DNA from: Lunularia cruciata
Lineage: Eukaryota; Streptophyta; Marchantiopsida; Lunulariales; Lunulariaceae
Direction of reading: 5' to 3'
Assembly (NCBI GenBank): GCA_948567375.1
Contig: OX419760.1
Span: 36,332,001 to 36,396,000 of the forward strand
DNA length: 64,000 nucleotides
The notes beneath the pieces are model-generated. The model saw only the letters and a program-made list of their open reading frames with translations. It was not told the DNA's origin and searched no databases. Below, piece by piece: positions 24,727 to 36,966 of this stretch; the first letter of the stretch is position 1; each line of letters begins with the position of its first letter. Both the position numbers and the translations under genes were made by a program.

Positions 24727-26341
24727 CAATAATGCTTGATCAAATCCTACAACTTCTCTTCTTCTTGTCCTTTTCCTTTTCCTTTTCTTTTCCTTTTCTT
24801 CTTGCCAATTCTTGTTGCTAGGCCCGATCTTTCTACGTTGCAACTGATCTTAACTCCTCCACTACCTATTCACTTACCAATGCTCTAGTCTTGGAGTGCA
24901 TTAATTTGAGTTGAGCATCATCAAATTCTTCCTTCAATTTCTTGAATGTTGCCTTTTGCTCCATTAGCTCTTCCTTGTGTTGTTCCAAGAAACCTCCATG
25001 ATTCTCAAAACTCTCCTGTAAATCTTTCAGACTCTATCGATAAATCACCACATTAACCCAAAGTACTTTTGATTCTTCCTCACATCAGGTCAATTACTCC
25101 TTCATCTTCAAGACTTTTTCACTCAAATTCTTCACCACTTGAAGCTCATCCTTCACCTCTAGATGATCTTCATCTCCTGCATCTTCTCTTGCAAATGCAC
25201 TAGTAAAGGATAGACTACAATCAACTGATAATTCACTCCTCAGAATGCATCTTTGTCCTTAGCTTTAGTAGGTGATATTTCTGTTGGTACCTTACCCCAA
25301 AGTCTCCTGATCTCCTTACCTTCAAATTGACCTCCTCTAAGCTTTCTTCATCTTCTTCTGCTCAACTTGGTCTTGCACTCATAGACTTCAAACTTCTTTG
25401 CAATCTCACCTCTCTTTGAAACACCATTCTTTGTGATTCCTCCCACTCTTCTACGATGGAATCTTTAGGTAATTCCAAGTATGGGGTTTCTCCTCCTTGC
25501 ATGCTCTTAATTTCCACATAGAACTCTTGATCCTCCTCCTCAGCTCCTTCTTTGGTTGACTATTGAACTCCAGGCTCACCTTCACTCTCACTGCTTGATT
25601 CCTTACTATTTAGAGTGGTATCTTCTTCTTTGGAGTCCCCATAGTTGTACTCTACCTCCACCTCCAACTCAACTCCCAATGATAATTCAACCATTGTTAT
25701 CTCATATCTCAGGTTCAATCTCCGTGTTGTTCTCCTCTTCACTGGGGACACCATATCCTTGGGTCTACTTTGTTTACTTGACTCTAGGATAGAGACAATC
25801 ATTGTCTTCTCACATTTGGTCTTGGCAAAGTAATCATCCTCTTCTTTGTTTTTTGCCATGTAATGTCTCTCTTCTTTTTTTGCATCTTGACAAAGATCTG
25901 GATGAAATGCAACACCATCTTCTTTTGCTCTTTGGAGTTGAGTAGATTCAAACTCAAATAGAGATTTAATGCAAATTGTACAAAGTAATGGGGTTGCAAA
26001 CCCATTCACCAATTCTTGATCATCTACCTTTTTCTTTGGTAGAAATACCTTACCTAGTTCACCTCCTCACCTGCAAACATGAGGTGAAAGAAAGCCACTT
26101 GCTGCTTTGTAACATAAATGGTCCATTCCGGCTTCATTGTAGCTATCAAAACCCCAACAATACTTTGCCTTGTCAAGTCTTTATAAGCTTCTACCTTATA
26201 CCCATTCTTCATGCAAGATGCATTGAAGGTATTCTTCAACTCCTCAATCTCCTCTATAGGATCACACTTCCAATTGAAGGTGATTCCTGTCATATCCTGT
26301 GCTTCTCTCCCAACACAAGTCTCCAATTTGACTAAGTCCAT
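24727..26341 (-). pseudogene. Coiled-coil accessory frame of a minus-strand gypsy element
   Basis: Minus-strand open segments 26341-26054 and 26012-25560 (150 residues, very rich in E, D, K and S near the end) are followed by lysine- and glutamate-rich stretches down to 24727, which end in a K-K-R-K-G-K-E-K-D-K run. The layout (after the integrase at 27570-28560, same strand) resembles the extra reading frame near 8740-10140. I do not recognise the family. Stops are common in the last third. Confidence 0.4.
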
Positions 26342-27569
26342 TGAGTCAAATTTCCTCTCTTCTCTTATGCATCAAGACCATCTACACAATTACTAGTAGC
26401 AATTTTTTCCATGAACCCTAGAAAACTCAAGTTCTAATTCCATGCCAAAAGTGTGATCCAAAGTTGGCTTAAGACTTCAATCCTAGCTTCCATATCTAAC
26501 CTCCAAATTGTAAGATTCCACACTACAAGTGCCAAAATATATCTGCTACCCTTCATTGGCATTGTGTGTTCTCTAACTCTTGGTTTCACAAATCAAGCCA
26601 GTGACTCAGCTTGTGATTCTAACTCCCTCAAGACAACTCTTCAAAGGAACAAGATAGTGCTTCAATATTGCAAAATTCCCTTGACAAAGTCTTAATTTTA
26701 TACATCTTCGATTTGCAGTCATTCTTCAATCAAGCCTCAATCAAAACTCATGCATTCTACATGACTTATTCTTTTCATTCTCAAATTTATCCTAACCAGA
26801 AGTAGCTATTTTTTTCTATATGTACCTTCTTGGTTGGTACATCGCAAGTTAAATTTTTTAAGGTCTCCTTGGATCAGGTTGATCATTTTGATGCAAAATA
26901 ACCTTACTTTGGATGTACCATCCTTCCGATCCAATCCAAGTCCTTCTTCCTCTAACACAAAGTCAACTTCCTTGGGTCAGATCCAAATACATGATTATGC
27001 TCTTCTTTCATCTATTTGGCTTCAATTCAACTTCAACAATTCACTTCTTCTCTAAAAACAAAAAAAACAAAAAATGTGGGTACCACATACTTCCTCCCTC
27101 AAATGTGAGCATCCCCTCAAACATTAGCTTTATCTCTTCTTTGCACTTTCTTGTCCACAATCTAATATCATCTAACTCTCTACTCATTTACTCAAGTAGA
27201 AAACAGATTTCCTTCCAAGCCTACCAATTGAATAGAGCCATTGTCATAAATGTGCAACACTTGGTATGGCGCCATCCACTGTAAGTGCAGATTGCCTTGA
27301 AAAGTATTTGGCAGTTGTCATACAATAGCACCAAGTCACCCTCCTAAACAACAAGAAGTTGTAACCTCTTATCATGCTTGACTTTCCTCTGACTTTGTAC
27401 CTCTTTTCTTGTTTGCATTGCATTGTTTCTCTTCTCTTTTAGCCACATCAATTGGTGGATCCAAAGATCCTAACAATCAACAATTGTTCATCCCACAAGA
27501 ATCTATATGACAGAACCTCCATTTCAATTGGAAATATAGGATGCAATCCATACGTTAAGAAATATAGAA
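26342..27569. other. Spacer without recognised gene
   Basis: Only short open stretches are present. It lies between the integrase and the accessory frame of the minus-strand element and is probably decayed element sequence. Confidence 0.4.
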
Positions 27570-29076
27570 TCTACTTAGTGGTAATCTTTTTTGTGGTTTT
27601 GTATGCGCACAAAGCTATAGGTAGCTTTGTGTCCCAATCATAAGCATAATTGAAAATCACCTTGTTCAAAATTTTATAGAGTAATTTATTTGCCTTCTCT
27701 ATCAACTGATTCATGGGCCTCCAGGTGGTATCTTCTGATAAACAGAATAGGTTTCTTTGTATCAAAAGCATGATTCCATTCCATGCTCTCCGTCGATGCC
27801 CAGAGAGCACGGAGCCTCTATAGTGCTGAACAGCCTTTTGAGTAGAGCCACACAAGACAGGGCATAGAATATCTTGTATTTGTCGGGTTGCTCCACTTTT
27901 TGAACGATTTCAGAGTTTATACTTATCGTCTTGCAGAGTTCGAGCATCCTTGGCAAGTTTCGCCAGAGGATCCAGGGCAGGTCGACCAAGGGATTTGCTT
28001 TTGGATTATAAGGAGTCATCTTCCGATGTTTTATTTGAAAATATTAATTAACGCTCTACAATTGGGTCAAAAAATGAGTCCTTGGTCATTGACCAATTCC
28101 AAAGGACATCCGTATTGAGAGATGATATTTTGGAACAAAAATTCAGCTATAGTTTTTGCATCATCTCTCCAAGTTGCTTTGGCTTCAACCATTTCAGTAA
28201 CACAATCAATGCATACTAAAATGTATCTCTTCCTCATGAATGGGGGACTCGTTGAATCGGACCCACAAAAGCAATACCCCATACCTCAAATAGGGCCAAT
28301 GGCAAAATCATTCTCAAGTTCCACTAGGCAGTAACCATTAGTTTTCCATTCTCTGACAAGCATCAAAAATTCTGATACGGGCTTGAATGTCTTTATACAC
28401 CATAGGCCACCAATACCCTACCATAAGAATTTTCTTCATTGTGTTCTTTAGGGCATAATGTCCCTTGATGCTTCCAAGTGTAAGGACTCAATTACTCCTC
28501 CTACTTCCTATGCTTCCAAGCACCTACAAAGTACTTTGTCTTCACCCATCTTAAACAAAATGTTATGCTTGAGTTGATATGGTCACATTTTACTAAGAAA
28601 GACTACCCTTTGTTCTAGGTCTAGTCCCTCACGACATTTGCAAGTATGCAAATAAGGATATTTGTAGCATATCTCATACTTTGCATTGCCATCAAATAGT
28701 AAAGTTCTTCATGAGGAAACCAATCATCTACCTCTAGCTCTTGGTTTTGAGTCTCTAACCTGGACATGAAATCTATATTTGCACGCAAAGCACCCTTTCT
28801 TACTTTTATAGTGTATGTGAATTCTTGTAATAACAAGATCCAACATGCAATTTGCCAAGACAAATCCGCCTTCTTCACCAAATATTGTAGTGCATAATGG
28901 TCCACATGGAATACAAACTCATATCCTAGCAAGTAGTTGTGAAACTTCTTGTAGGTATACACCATTTTGAGTACTTCTCTTTTTGTAGTAGTGTAATTCT
29001 TCTTTGCAACTAAAATTTGTTGGCTGACATAATAGATGGGGTAGTCTTTCTTCTTCTTGTCCTTCTGACTTAGGAC
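27570..29076 (-). pseudogene. Ty3/gypsy RNase H and integrase remnant
   Basis: The minus strand opens with an RNase H segment at 29088-28621 (Y-P-I-Y-Y-V-S-Q-Q, then H-V-D-H-Y-A-L-Q-Y-L and W-I-L-L-L-Q-E-F). An integrase core follows at 28282-28067 (V-C-I-D-C-V-T-E-M and V-N-D-Q-G, the two aspartate regions). The glutamate region L-I-E-K-A-N-K-L-L lies near 27690. Between the second aspartate and the glutamate sits an unrelated insert of about 270 bp (see 27720-27990). The RT half is missing because the family-F element starts at 29077. Confidence 0.75.
27720..27990 (-). other. Foreign insert within the integrase, possible captured exon
   Basis: Between integrase T-P-Y-N-P-K-A-N (minus strand, near 28010) and N-Q-L-I-E-K-A-N (near 27695) there is a G+C-richer stretch. 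It keeps an open frame of about 75 residues (L-P-W-I-L-W-R-N-L-P-R-M-L, then I-F-Y-A-L-S-C-V-A-L-L-K-R-L) although the surrounding element is decayed. It does not resemble retroelement protein. It may be host-gene sequence, but I cannot name the source. Confidence 0.5.
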
Positions 29077-29766
29077 TATAACATCCATTTGTGCATGTAT
29101 ATGTTATTGTGATATCTAATTTGGTATTATAAGTACTTGAGAGATATTATTTATACAAATAAACTATTATTCTACATTAGTCATAAATTAGCTAAAGTTA
29201 GTCATAGCTAAGATAGAGTGGACCTTACTTTAGAGGAAGTTAAAAAGATGATCACCACTATTTCGGATTCTAGTGTATTGACTCGGTATTATTCTTAGGT
29301 GTTTGGCTTTGAAGAAAGAGTTAAGAACTCTTGGACCCACAAGCCTTTTTGTTTTGGATTCTTCTATAATCTAAGGAAAGCCCATATGAAGGAATCCTTG
29401 ACTTAATGGTTGGATCAAGATAAGATCACATGCTTAGGAGAATATTCCCATGAGTGTAGATATTCCTTTAGACTTTAGACTTTATTTGACTTTAAGCCTA
29501 GTAACTTGAGTTACTTTAGTAATTAGTAACTTTGGTGCATAACTATTTCACAAGTACATAAATTAAAGGTGAGGAGGTACTCATCATCCTTTCATTTGCA
29601 ACTATCTCTCTCTCATTGAGTTCTATAGTGAGAAATGGTTTGAGTCTTGGACTGTTAGCCTTGGAGAAGTATTATATAGTTGGGGTTCCTTGCCTTCTTA
29701 GTCCATGCTGCACTACCATAATCGCCATCAAAGGTTCATCTTGAGTCAGAGATAGACCGGCTCACA
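29077..29766 (+). repeat. 5' LTR, family F
   Basis: It runs from TATAACATCCATTTGTGC to GACCGGCTCACA, 690 bp. It is co-linear with the 3' LTR at 36250-36966 but with many differences, so the element is old. Confidence 0.85.
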
Positions 29767-29770
29767 TTTT

Positions 29771-29788
29771 TGGTTCCATTGCCGGAAC
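29771..29788 (+). other. Primer binding site, tRNA-Asp-like
   Basis: TGGTTCCATTGCCGGAAC lies four bases after the LTR and resembles the tRNA-Asp primer site TGGCGCCGTTGCCGGGGA used by several plant Ty3/gypsy lineages. Confidence 0.6.
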
Positions 29789-29842
29789 TTCTCTAGAAAG
29801 CAAGATAATATTCCGTGTACAATTTTATATTAGACACAAAGA

Positions 29843-30092
29843 GGCTATGAGAGCTCACTAGGAGAGAATATTAGACAAGAAGAGAGCTGAACTTTTCTTA
29901 GAAAACCACCTCTTTATATACCCTATAGTTCATCATGATGTTTTTGAGGCAATATTATATCTTGTTGGCTATGAGAGCTCACTAGGAGAGAATACTAAAG
30001 GAGGAGAGAGCTGAACTTTTGTGAGAAAACCAGCCCTTTATATACCCTATAATTTATCATGATATTTTTGAGGCAATATTATATATCTTGTA
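29843..30092 (+). repeat. Tandem duplication in the element leader
   Basis: A 124-bp unit beginning GGCTATGAGAGCTCACTAGG at 29843 is repeated at 29967, with near-identical wording through 'gaggcaatattatat'. Confidence 0.85.
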
Positions 30093-30757
30093 CACATGAG
30101 AGGATTTGGAGAGATTATGTGAGGTGGATTGTAGATTTTAGGGATTATGGTGATTTTGGACAAAATCTCAAGTTTTAGATCTAGACTTGAAATTTCTATA
30201 TATGATATCTTAGGTTATTCTTCAATTAGCACACTTGAAATTGTGAGAGCTAGTACATGCATTGAGCTAGAATTTTTGAAAGTTGATAGGGTAAATTGCT
30301 CACAAAACTACATGCTCTCTAGAAATTTATATAAAGTCTGCCATTTCTTCAATTTCATTAGATTGTTCTGAAACTTTCCAAGAAAATTAAATGCATAATA
30401 TTCTACTTTATGGCACAGAATTAGAGAGAAATTGGTATTGAGCAAAAAGTTATGAGTTTTTGAAGTGAGGGGGTGGTTTTTAGACCAAATCTGAATATGT
30501 GTGCTGAATAGAAAGTGCCTAGGCCAACTGGCTTAATGAAAATATCTGAAACTTTGCAAGGAAGGACACCCTGAGATTTTAATCAAGTGTACAAAATTTT
30601 AGAGGATTTTGATATACCAGTTGAGAGAATTTAGAGACATTGTGAGAACAGGTCAATTCTACAAAGTTGAGATGCATGAGGAGTGTGAGAGCAACAAAAA
30701 GCAAGTTTGAGTGTTTAGACTCATCTTAGGAACATGGAGGGTCACCAAGAGTGAAAA

Positions 30758-31207
30758 TTGAGGCTATGCAAGGTTCTCCAATGGTTTGAGGTGATTTTAG
30801 GGATGGATTTGAGGAAAAAGAAGTTCAGAATAGAATTTGAAGAGAGTGTTGAGAGGATCCAAAAACATACACTACTTGGAGGAAAGAGTGAATCTAAGTG
30901 CTTTAAATGTAGAGAGAAGGGACATAAGGCAAGTTCATGTCCATTGACATTTGACAGCAAGAGATTGAGGGAAAGGAGAGGCTTACTTGACTTGGGTTTG
31001 CATGTTGGACCTTCTTCACCAAGATTAGGAGTGACAATATCTAAGACCAATGAGTTGTGTGAAATTTGTGGAGTGGAAGGACTTTCAAAAGGACATGAGT
31101 TTAGTGGATTAATAGCACTTTTGGAGACTTTGGTGAAGGATCTTGGAGAGAGTCTTAGTATAAATACAAAAATACTACCACCTTCATCAATTAGTTCTCA
31201 AGATTAG
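30758..31207 (+). CDS. Extra zinc-knuckle protein upstream of gag
   Basis: An uninterrupted frame of about 149 residues. It carries C-F-K-C-R-E-K-G-H-K-A-S-S-C, a perfect CX2CX4HX4C zinc knuckle, around residues 48-61, and a second C-E-I-C pair about 50 residues later. It lies between the 5' LTR and the gag of the same element, in the same orientation. A knuckle suggests RNA or single-strand DNA binding. Some plant Tat/Ogre-type elements have a reading frame before gag, so this may be an equivalent; it could also be a displaced nucleocapsid. The start is uncertain. It is better preserved than the gag and pol that follow. Confidence 0.5.
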   Translation: MRLCKVLQWFEVILGMDLRKKKFRIEFEESVERIQKHTLLGGKSESKCFKCREKGHKASSCPLTFDSKRLRERRGLLDLGLHVGPSSPRLGVTISKTNELCEICGVEGLSKGHEFSGLIALLETLVKDLGESLSINTKILPPSSISSQD

Positions 31208-31436
31208 TGATGGAGATAATCTTTCAACTTATAAATAAATTATCTATGAAAGTTTGAGTAATATGCACTCTAGGATTTGATATTGCTATAGAAATCTTGG
31301 AGAAACCTGAATTTTTATGTTCTTTAGGGTGGATTACTCTCAAATTGTGTTAATCATATATATACTCTATTAATTACAGAGTGAGAGAAGAGAAAAAAAA
31401 GATTGAGAGAAAGAAGAAAGATAGTGAGGAGCTAAG

Positions 31437-32410
31437 ATGGGGAAACTTCCAATTTTCTTTGGCAAAGATGAAGAAGATGTGGAGGTCTTTGTGACATACT
31501 TCAAGAGAGATTGCTTAGGAAACAATGAGAGGAGGAAGAATGAGTGGGTCTTATTATTACCAAATTTCTTTGAAGATGCAACCCTTACATGGTATGAGTC
31601 AAAATACCCAAAAAAAAGAGGAGAGATAAGCAAAAAGAGTCTTAGGAGAGTTTGACTTCAAAATTCATTGAGAACTTTCTTCCATATGAGAGTTATGAGA
31701 GATTGACAAGTGGGGTTACTTCCCTCAAACAAGGAGATGGAGAGAAAGTGAGAGTCTATGTAGAAAGAGTGAAGAAGTTAGAGTCTAGATTTTGCATAGT
31801 GTTGAAGAAGGGTAGAGATGATGTGGAGACTACTATGATTGGCATAGGAGCCATGCTCACCAAGAATAATTTGAGAGGGTTGAGATGATAGATTAGAAGC
31901 AAGGTGAGATATGAGAAACTTTCTTCCAAGGTTGAAGCTATCAAGATTGCAATTCGTATGGAAGAGAGTTTAGAAGGAATGAGAGTGATTTGGTGGTGAA
32001 GGAAGTTATGCATCTTCCTCAAGGCTAAAAGTATGGTGGAACTTCTAATAATTTGGTGATAAAGTTTGCACCACAAGTAGTACTTGTTTTGGTTCTTGCA
32101 TCTCTACCAAAAGATCTACTTTGAACCATCATAAAACAACTTGTAGATCTCAAGATCAATATAGTGCAACTATGGGAGAAGAGAAAGGTGGATCAGAATT
32201 TGAGGAGAGAGCCTAGGAGTTATGGAAATAGAGGAGGCTAACCAACCAATAATTTCAATGATAGAAATGTTTTTGGTTGTAGAGGAACAGGTCACTTCAA
32301 AAGGAATTTCCCAAATTCCACTTACCATGGAGGAAGGGGTTATGAGGGAGCCAATAGAAGGAAAGAGTGAAGGAGTGAAACCCAAGTGGTTCCTAATCCA
32401 AAAAAGGTAA
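31437..32410 (+). pseudogene. gag remnant of the family-F element
   Basis: The first piece (31437-31655) starts M-G-K-L-P-I-F-F-G-K and includes D-A-T-L-T-W-Y-E-S, a capsid pattern of gypsy Gag. The next frame (31652-31888) continues the capsid (V-T-S-L-K-Q-G-D-G-E-K-V). A nucleocapsid relic near 32265-32310 reads V-F-G-C-R-G-T-G-H-F-K-R-N-F, where the first and last zinc-binding cysteines have been replaced. Confidence 0.7.
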
Positions 32411-32859
32411 AGGAGATAGCATCCATAGATGGAACAAGTATGAGAAGGGAGAGTGCTCAAACTCCAAAGGTCTTAATTTGGATGTTTTGGCACAAGAAAA
32501 GAAGAGAGTTCATTTTGCAAAGGATGTACACTCTTCTCAAGGATTTACTCCTAGCAATGATACTCCTATGTCTACTAGGAGCACTCACACTAATAGCTCA
32601 ACACCATCAACAACAAAGACTCCAAGGAAAAATTTGGGGATGGAAGACTTCTTGATCTCAAAGCAACAATGGGACTACAATGTGTTGGAGGATGTTTGTG
32701 GTCACAAGGCTAACATCACAATGGGCTATCTGATCACTTTGAATTTTACCTTGATAAATGAGCTTAGAGGTGGTTTGAGTGTTACAAGGAGCAAGTAGAA
32801 GAAGAAAGAAAAACTCCAATATCAATGGGAGTGGTGGATGCTAAACCAGCACCATAGGA

Positions 32860-33300
32860 GGCTTGTAAATATGCCTCCAAGATTGATGTGACAGTGAATA
32901 GTCACAACATTAAGGATGCACTTGTTGATAGAGGATCTGCATTGAATGCCATGTCAGATAGGTTGGTAAAGAAGTTAGGTATGATACCCTCTAGACTTTC
33001 AACATTTGTGGTGAGCATGGCAAACAAGCAACAAGTTCAACCAATAAGGATGATGGATAAGGTGTTAGTTTCAATTATGGAAGTTCAAAATCTCATGACT
33101 TTCTAAGTCTTGAATTATTCAAGCTATGATTTACTTCTTAGGAGGCCATGGTTGAAAGCAACATGCACAATTGATCAATGGCACAAAGGGTACTTGAGGA
33201 TTGGGCCCTCAAACCATAGAGTTATATTTCTTATCACTAACACCACTAACACTACCAACACTTCACATTTAGATACACCATCTTTTGATTATTGAGAATC
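32860..33300 (+). pseudogene. Aspartic protease domain with mutated active site
   Basis: The frame at 32888-33106 has A-L-V-D-R-G-S-A-L-N, where the usual D-S-G is now D-R-G. After a stop, Y-D-L-L-L-R-R-P-W-L (33118-33150) is the second conserved motif with a glycine changed. Inactive protease. Confidence 0.75.
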
Positions 33301-33322
33301 AGATTCAAAAGAAGCTTTAGAT

Positions 33323-34905
33323 ATGGACACAAGCATGGAAGAAGAGATTTCCATGGAGGAAGATGAATCTGAATCTGAATCTGATTCAAATGTGTATCCC
33401 ATGTGTGCTATAGATTTTGCACCTAAGTCAGAGGTTGTGAAGGAACAAGATAAATCACCATTGACACTTGAGGAGAGAAAGAGGAGGTTCTCTACCTTCA
33501 AGTATAGTCCAAATGTTACCAAGGAGGAGAAGATAAGATTTAAGGAGATTTTCCACAAGTTCATCCATGTTTTGCTTTCAATTACAAGGACCTAAAGGAA
33601 GTCACCTTGGAAGAGCACAAGATTGAGATGGAGTCACATGCAAGACTAGTCCACCAAAAGCAATGTTGCATTAGTTCACCAATATCTTTGATTATGAAGG
33701 AGGAGATTGATAAGCTCAAGGAGGCTGGATTTATTTTTAACGTGGAGAATTCAAATGGGTGTCTGCAATTGTCATTGTGAAGAAAAATAATGGTAAGCTT
33801 TGGGTATGTGTGGATTACAAGAAGTTCAATGTTGTTACTAAGAAGGACTATTACCCTTTGCAATTCATTGATGAGATCTTGGAGGAGGTTAAAGGTCATG
33901 AGAGGTATAGTTTTGGAGATGGTTATAATGGGTATAACCAAATCAAAATTGCACCAGAGCATCAACAACTCATCACATTCAACATACCTTGGAGAACTTA
34001 TACTTTCAAGGTCATGCCTTTTGGGCTTTGCAATGCTCCAACCACATTCCAATGGTTCATGAATAAGGTGTTTGAACCTTTCATTGGGAAATTTGTGAGA
34101 GATTCCATGGTGAATTTTGTGTCTAGAGGAGCAAGGAAGAGCACTTTGAGCACCTAATCAAGGTCTTGCAATGCTTGGATGAAGCAAATGCATCACTCAA
34201 CCCAGAAAAGTGCATTTTTGGTTGTGAAAAAGGTCTCCTTTTGGGGCACATCATCTCCAGGGATGGAATAGCAATTGATCTTGAGAAGGTGAGGAAAATC
34301 TCAGACCTTCCATTCACTTCAAGCTTGACAAAGTTACACCAATTCTTGGGGATGGTTGGGTATTATAGGAGGTTCATCTTCTCATTTTCCAACAAGGCTT
34401 ATGCATTGACCATTGATATGAAGAAGTGTGTAGCATATATGGTGATTTTGGAGGACAAGGAGGCTCTCAAAGCTTTTGAGGAGCTCAAGCAATCCCTTTT
34501 TGTAGCATTAATTCTTGCTAAACCTGAATGGAGTAAGCCTTCCATCTTGTACATTGATGCTTCCAATGTAGCTATAGGATGCACTATTAATCAATTAGAC
34601 CAAGATGTGCATGATCATCTAATAGCTTATGCTGGTAGGTGGATGGTTTCAGCAAAAAAGAACTACTCTTTTGTGGAGAGAGAAGGATGAATTTTGGTCT
34701 CAAGAAGTTTAGACACTACTTGATTGGAGGGAAAACCACCATTGTCAGGTATCACAAGGCTTTGAAGTACATCTTCAACAAGCCTAATGTGGAAGGAAGG
34801 CTACCAAGGTGGATGATACTCTTGTTTGAGTATGATTACACCATTGAGGATAGGCCAGGGAAGAAACATGCAAATGTTGATTTGTTATCTAGGGCCTAAG
34901 ATCAT
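33323..34905 (+). pseudogene. Reverse transcriptase and RNase H of the family-F element
   Basis: It begins with an acidic spacer (33323-33595), then RT fingers and palm: V-C-V-D-Y-K-K-F-N at about 33810 and F-K-V-M-P-F-G-L-C-N-A-P at about 34010. The region where Y-x-D-D should lie (34090-34125) is scrambled by small changes. After a shift the RT resumes (L-L-L-G-H-I-I-S-R-D-G, about 34230). RNase H follows with L-Y-I-D-A-S-N-V-A-I-G near 34550 and ends L-L-S-R-A near 34895. Not functional. Confidence 0.8.
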
Positions 34906-35229
34906 GATGGAGATGAGCTCATGGATGATTTCTTTTTGGATGAGTAGCTCATGATAATCTGTCACTCAAGAGGTTCCAATGGGGTACAAGGAGATTGTGG
35001 ACTTTTTTACAAGAGGTAACTATCCAAAAGGGATGCACGTTAGGGAGAGGAAGGCCCTTGCAGCAAGATCTAGACTTTATACAATGGTGGAGGATATTCT
35101 TTTTCACCAAGGAGCAGATGGTCTACTTTGAAGAGCAATAGGTAAGGAAGAGTCTATCTTACTCATAAAGTAGTTTCATGAAGGTTTAGTGTGTGGAGTA
35201 CACTTTGCATGAAAGGTGACTACTTTCAA

Positions 35230-36235
35230 GATTCTAGATGTAGATTACCATGGGAAGAAGATTTTCAAAGATTATCTTGATTTTTGCAAAACTTGTCATG
35301 TTTGTCAAACTTTTGCTAGAAAGTCTACCTCCACTCCACCACTTAAATCAATTCTATTGCTAGGATCTTTTGAGAAATGAGGAATTGATTTTGTAGGTCC
35401 TCTCAAGAGAACCCCAAGGAACAACTAGTACATTGTGGTAGTTATTGATTATCTTAAGGTTGAGGCTAGACTATTGAGGGACAAGAATGAAGATGAAGTT
35501 GGGAGATTTCTTTATGAATACATTATCACTAGATTTGGGTGCCCTTTGGATTTGGTTTTTGATAGAGGAGGAGAGTTTATAAGAAACATTACTACAACCA
35601 TGCTACAATATTTCTCAATCACACATAGAGTAACTACATCCTATAAGCCAAATTCCAATGGCTTGGCAGAGAGAACCAATCAGACCTTGTGCATGATGTT
35701 AGCCAAAGATGCAAAAATGGAGAGGGCTAAATATCATTAGGACAAGAGGATTCATGCAGTTTTTCCGGAGTATAGGACAACCATGAAGACTTCCACCAAA
35801 TATTCTCCATTTCAATAGGTATATGGTATTGAGTCTACCTTAATTATTCACTTAGATCTTCCTATCTTTCAAAGCATTTATAGGAGATTGAAGAAAGTAC
35901 AAGGAGGTGATGTAGAGAAGTCAAGGAATGATCAACTCATGGAATTAGAAGAGGCAAGAGAAATTGTTATGGTTTGAGTGGAGCAAGCCCAAAGGAAACA
36001 AAAATAGAGCTATGACAAGAGGCAAGGCAAGAAGAAGGTGGAGCCTTTCAAAGAAGGTGATTGGGTAATGTTGTTTGATTCCGTTTGATTCAAGAGACTG
36101 CAAAGGTGTGGGGCAATTACACCTGTGATCTCAAGGAGTTAGGAGGAAGACACTTTGATAGGATTAACCATGATAAGTTGAAGATGTATCATAAAAGGCA
36201 GAAAGATTTTCACTTTGAGGACAAAGTTAAATCTT
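35230..36235 (+). pseudogene. Integrase of the family-F element
   Basis: C-H-V-C-Q-T-F-A-R (near 35295) closes the zinc-binding part. G-I-D-F-V-G-P-L lies near 35385 and carries the first aspartate. The 35435-35740 frame holds F-D-R-G-G-E-F (second aspartate) and N-G-L-A-E-R-T-N (glutamate). A tail with basic K-R-Q-G-K-K-K-V follows. Several stops separate the parts. Confidence 0.8.
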
Positions 36236-36249
36236 AGTCCGGGGGTAAA
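36234..36249 (+). other. Polypurine tract before the 3' LTR
   Basis: TAGTCCGGGGGTAAA directly precedes the LTR start TGTAACACCC. The GGGGG core is a short polypurine tract. Confidence 0.6.
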
Positions 36250-36966
36250 TGTAACACCCATTTGTGCATGTATGTGCTATTGTGATATCTATTTTGGTAT
36301 TATAAGTAATTGAGAGATATTATTTATATACATATAAACTATTATTCTACATTAGTCATGATTATAAAAAATTAGTCATAGTTAAGATAGAGTGGACCTT
36401 TCTTTAGAGGTTAAGATAGAGTGTACCTTACTTTAGAAGTTAAAAAAATGAGCACCATTATTTTAGATTCTAGTGAGTTGACTGGTATTATTCTTGGGTG
36501 TTTGGCTTTGAGGAAAGAGTTGAGAACTCTTGGACCCACAAGCCTTTTTGTTTTGAATTCTTCTATAGTCCAAGGAAAGCCCATATGAAGGAGTCCTTGA
36601 CTTAGTGGTTGGGTCAAAGATAAGATCACATGCTTAGGAGAATATTCCCATAAGTATAGATATTTTTTTAGACTTTTGACTTTATTTGACTTTAAGTCTA
36701 GTAACTTGAGTTACTCTAGTAATTAGTAACTTTGGTGCATAACTATTTCACAAGTATATAAACTAGAGGCGAGGAAGTACTCATCATCCTTTCATTTACA
36801 ACTATCTCTCTCTCATTGAGTTCTATAGTGAGCAATGGTTTGAGTCTTGGACTGTTAGCCTTGGAGGAGTATGATAGAGTTGAGGTTCCTTGCCTTCTTA
36901 GTCCATGCTGCACTATCATAATAGCCATTAGAGGTTCATCTTGAATGAGAGATAGGCTGGCTCATA
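36250..36966 (+). repeat. 3' LTR, family F
   Basis: It runs from TGTAACACCCATTTGTGC to GGCTGGCTCATA, 717 bp. It is longer than the 5' copy, partly because of an extra partial repeat near 36400-36440 (TTAAGATAGAGTG...TTAGA occurs twice). Confidence 0.85.

Larger units (their letters stand above)
29077..36966 (+). mobile_element. Ty3/gypsy retrotransposon with family-F LTRs
   Basis: Two direct LTRs (29077-29766 and 36250-36966) enclose, in order, a tRNA-Asp-like primer site, an extra zinc-knuckle frame, gag, protease, reverse transcriptase, RNase H, integrase and a polypurine tract. The element is 7.9 kb. Coding parts are interrupted by numerous stops and shifts. No matching target duplication was found (left flank AGGAC, right flank ATACC). 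The left flank is gypsy RNase H and the right flank is repeat E, so a rearrangement between elements is likely. Confidence 0.85.

Noticed and set aside
24760-24800. CCTTTT/TTC-rich run as a regulatory or satellite element
   Set aside because: It is a short simple-sequence run and, on the other strand, a lysine-rich coding tail.
30742-31050. Minus-strand open frame opposite the zinc-knuckle frame
   Set aside because: It is the antisense shadow of the CCHC-containing frame, which has the recognisable motif.
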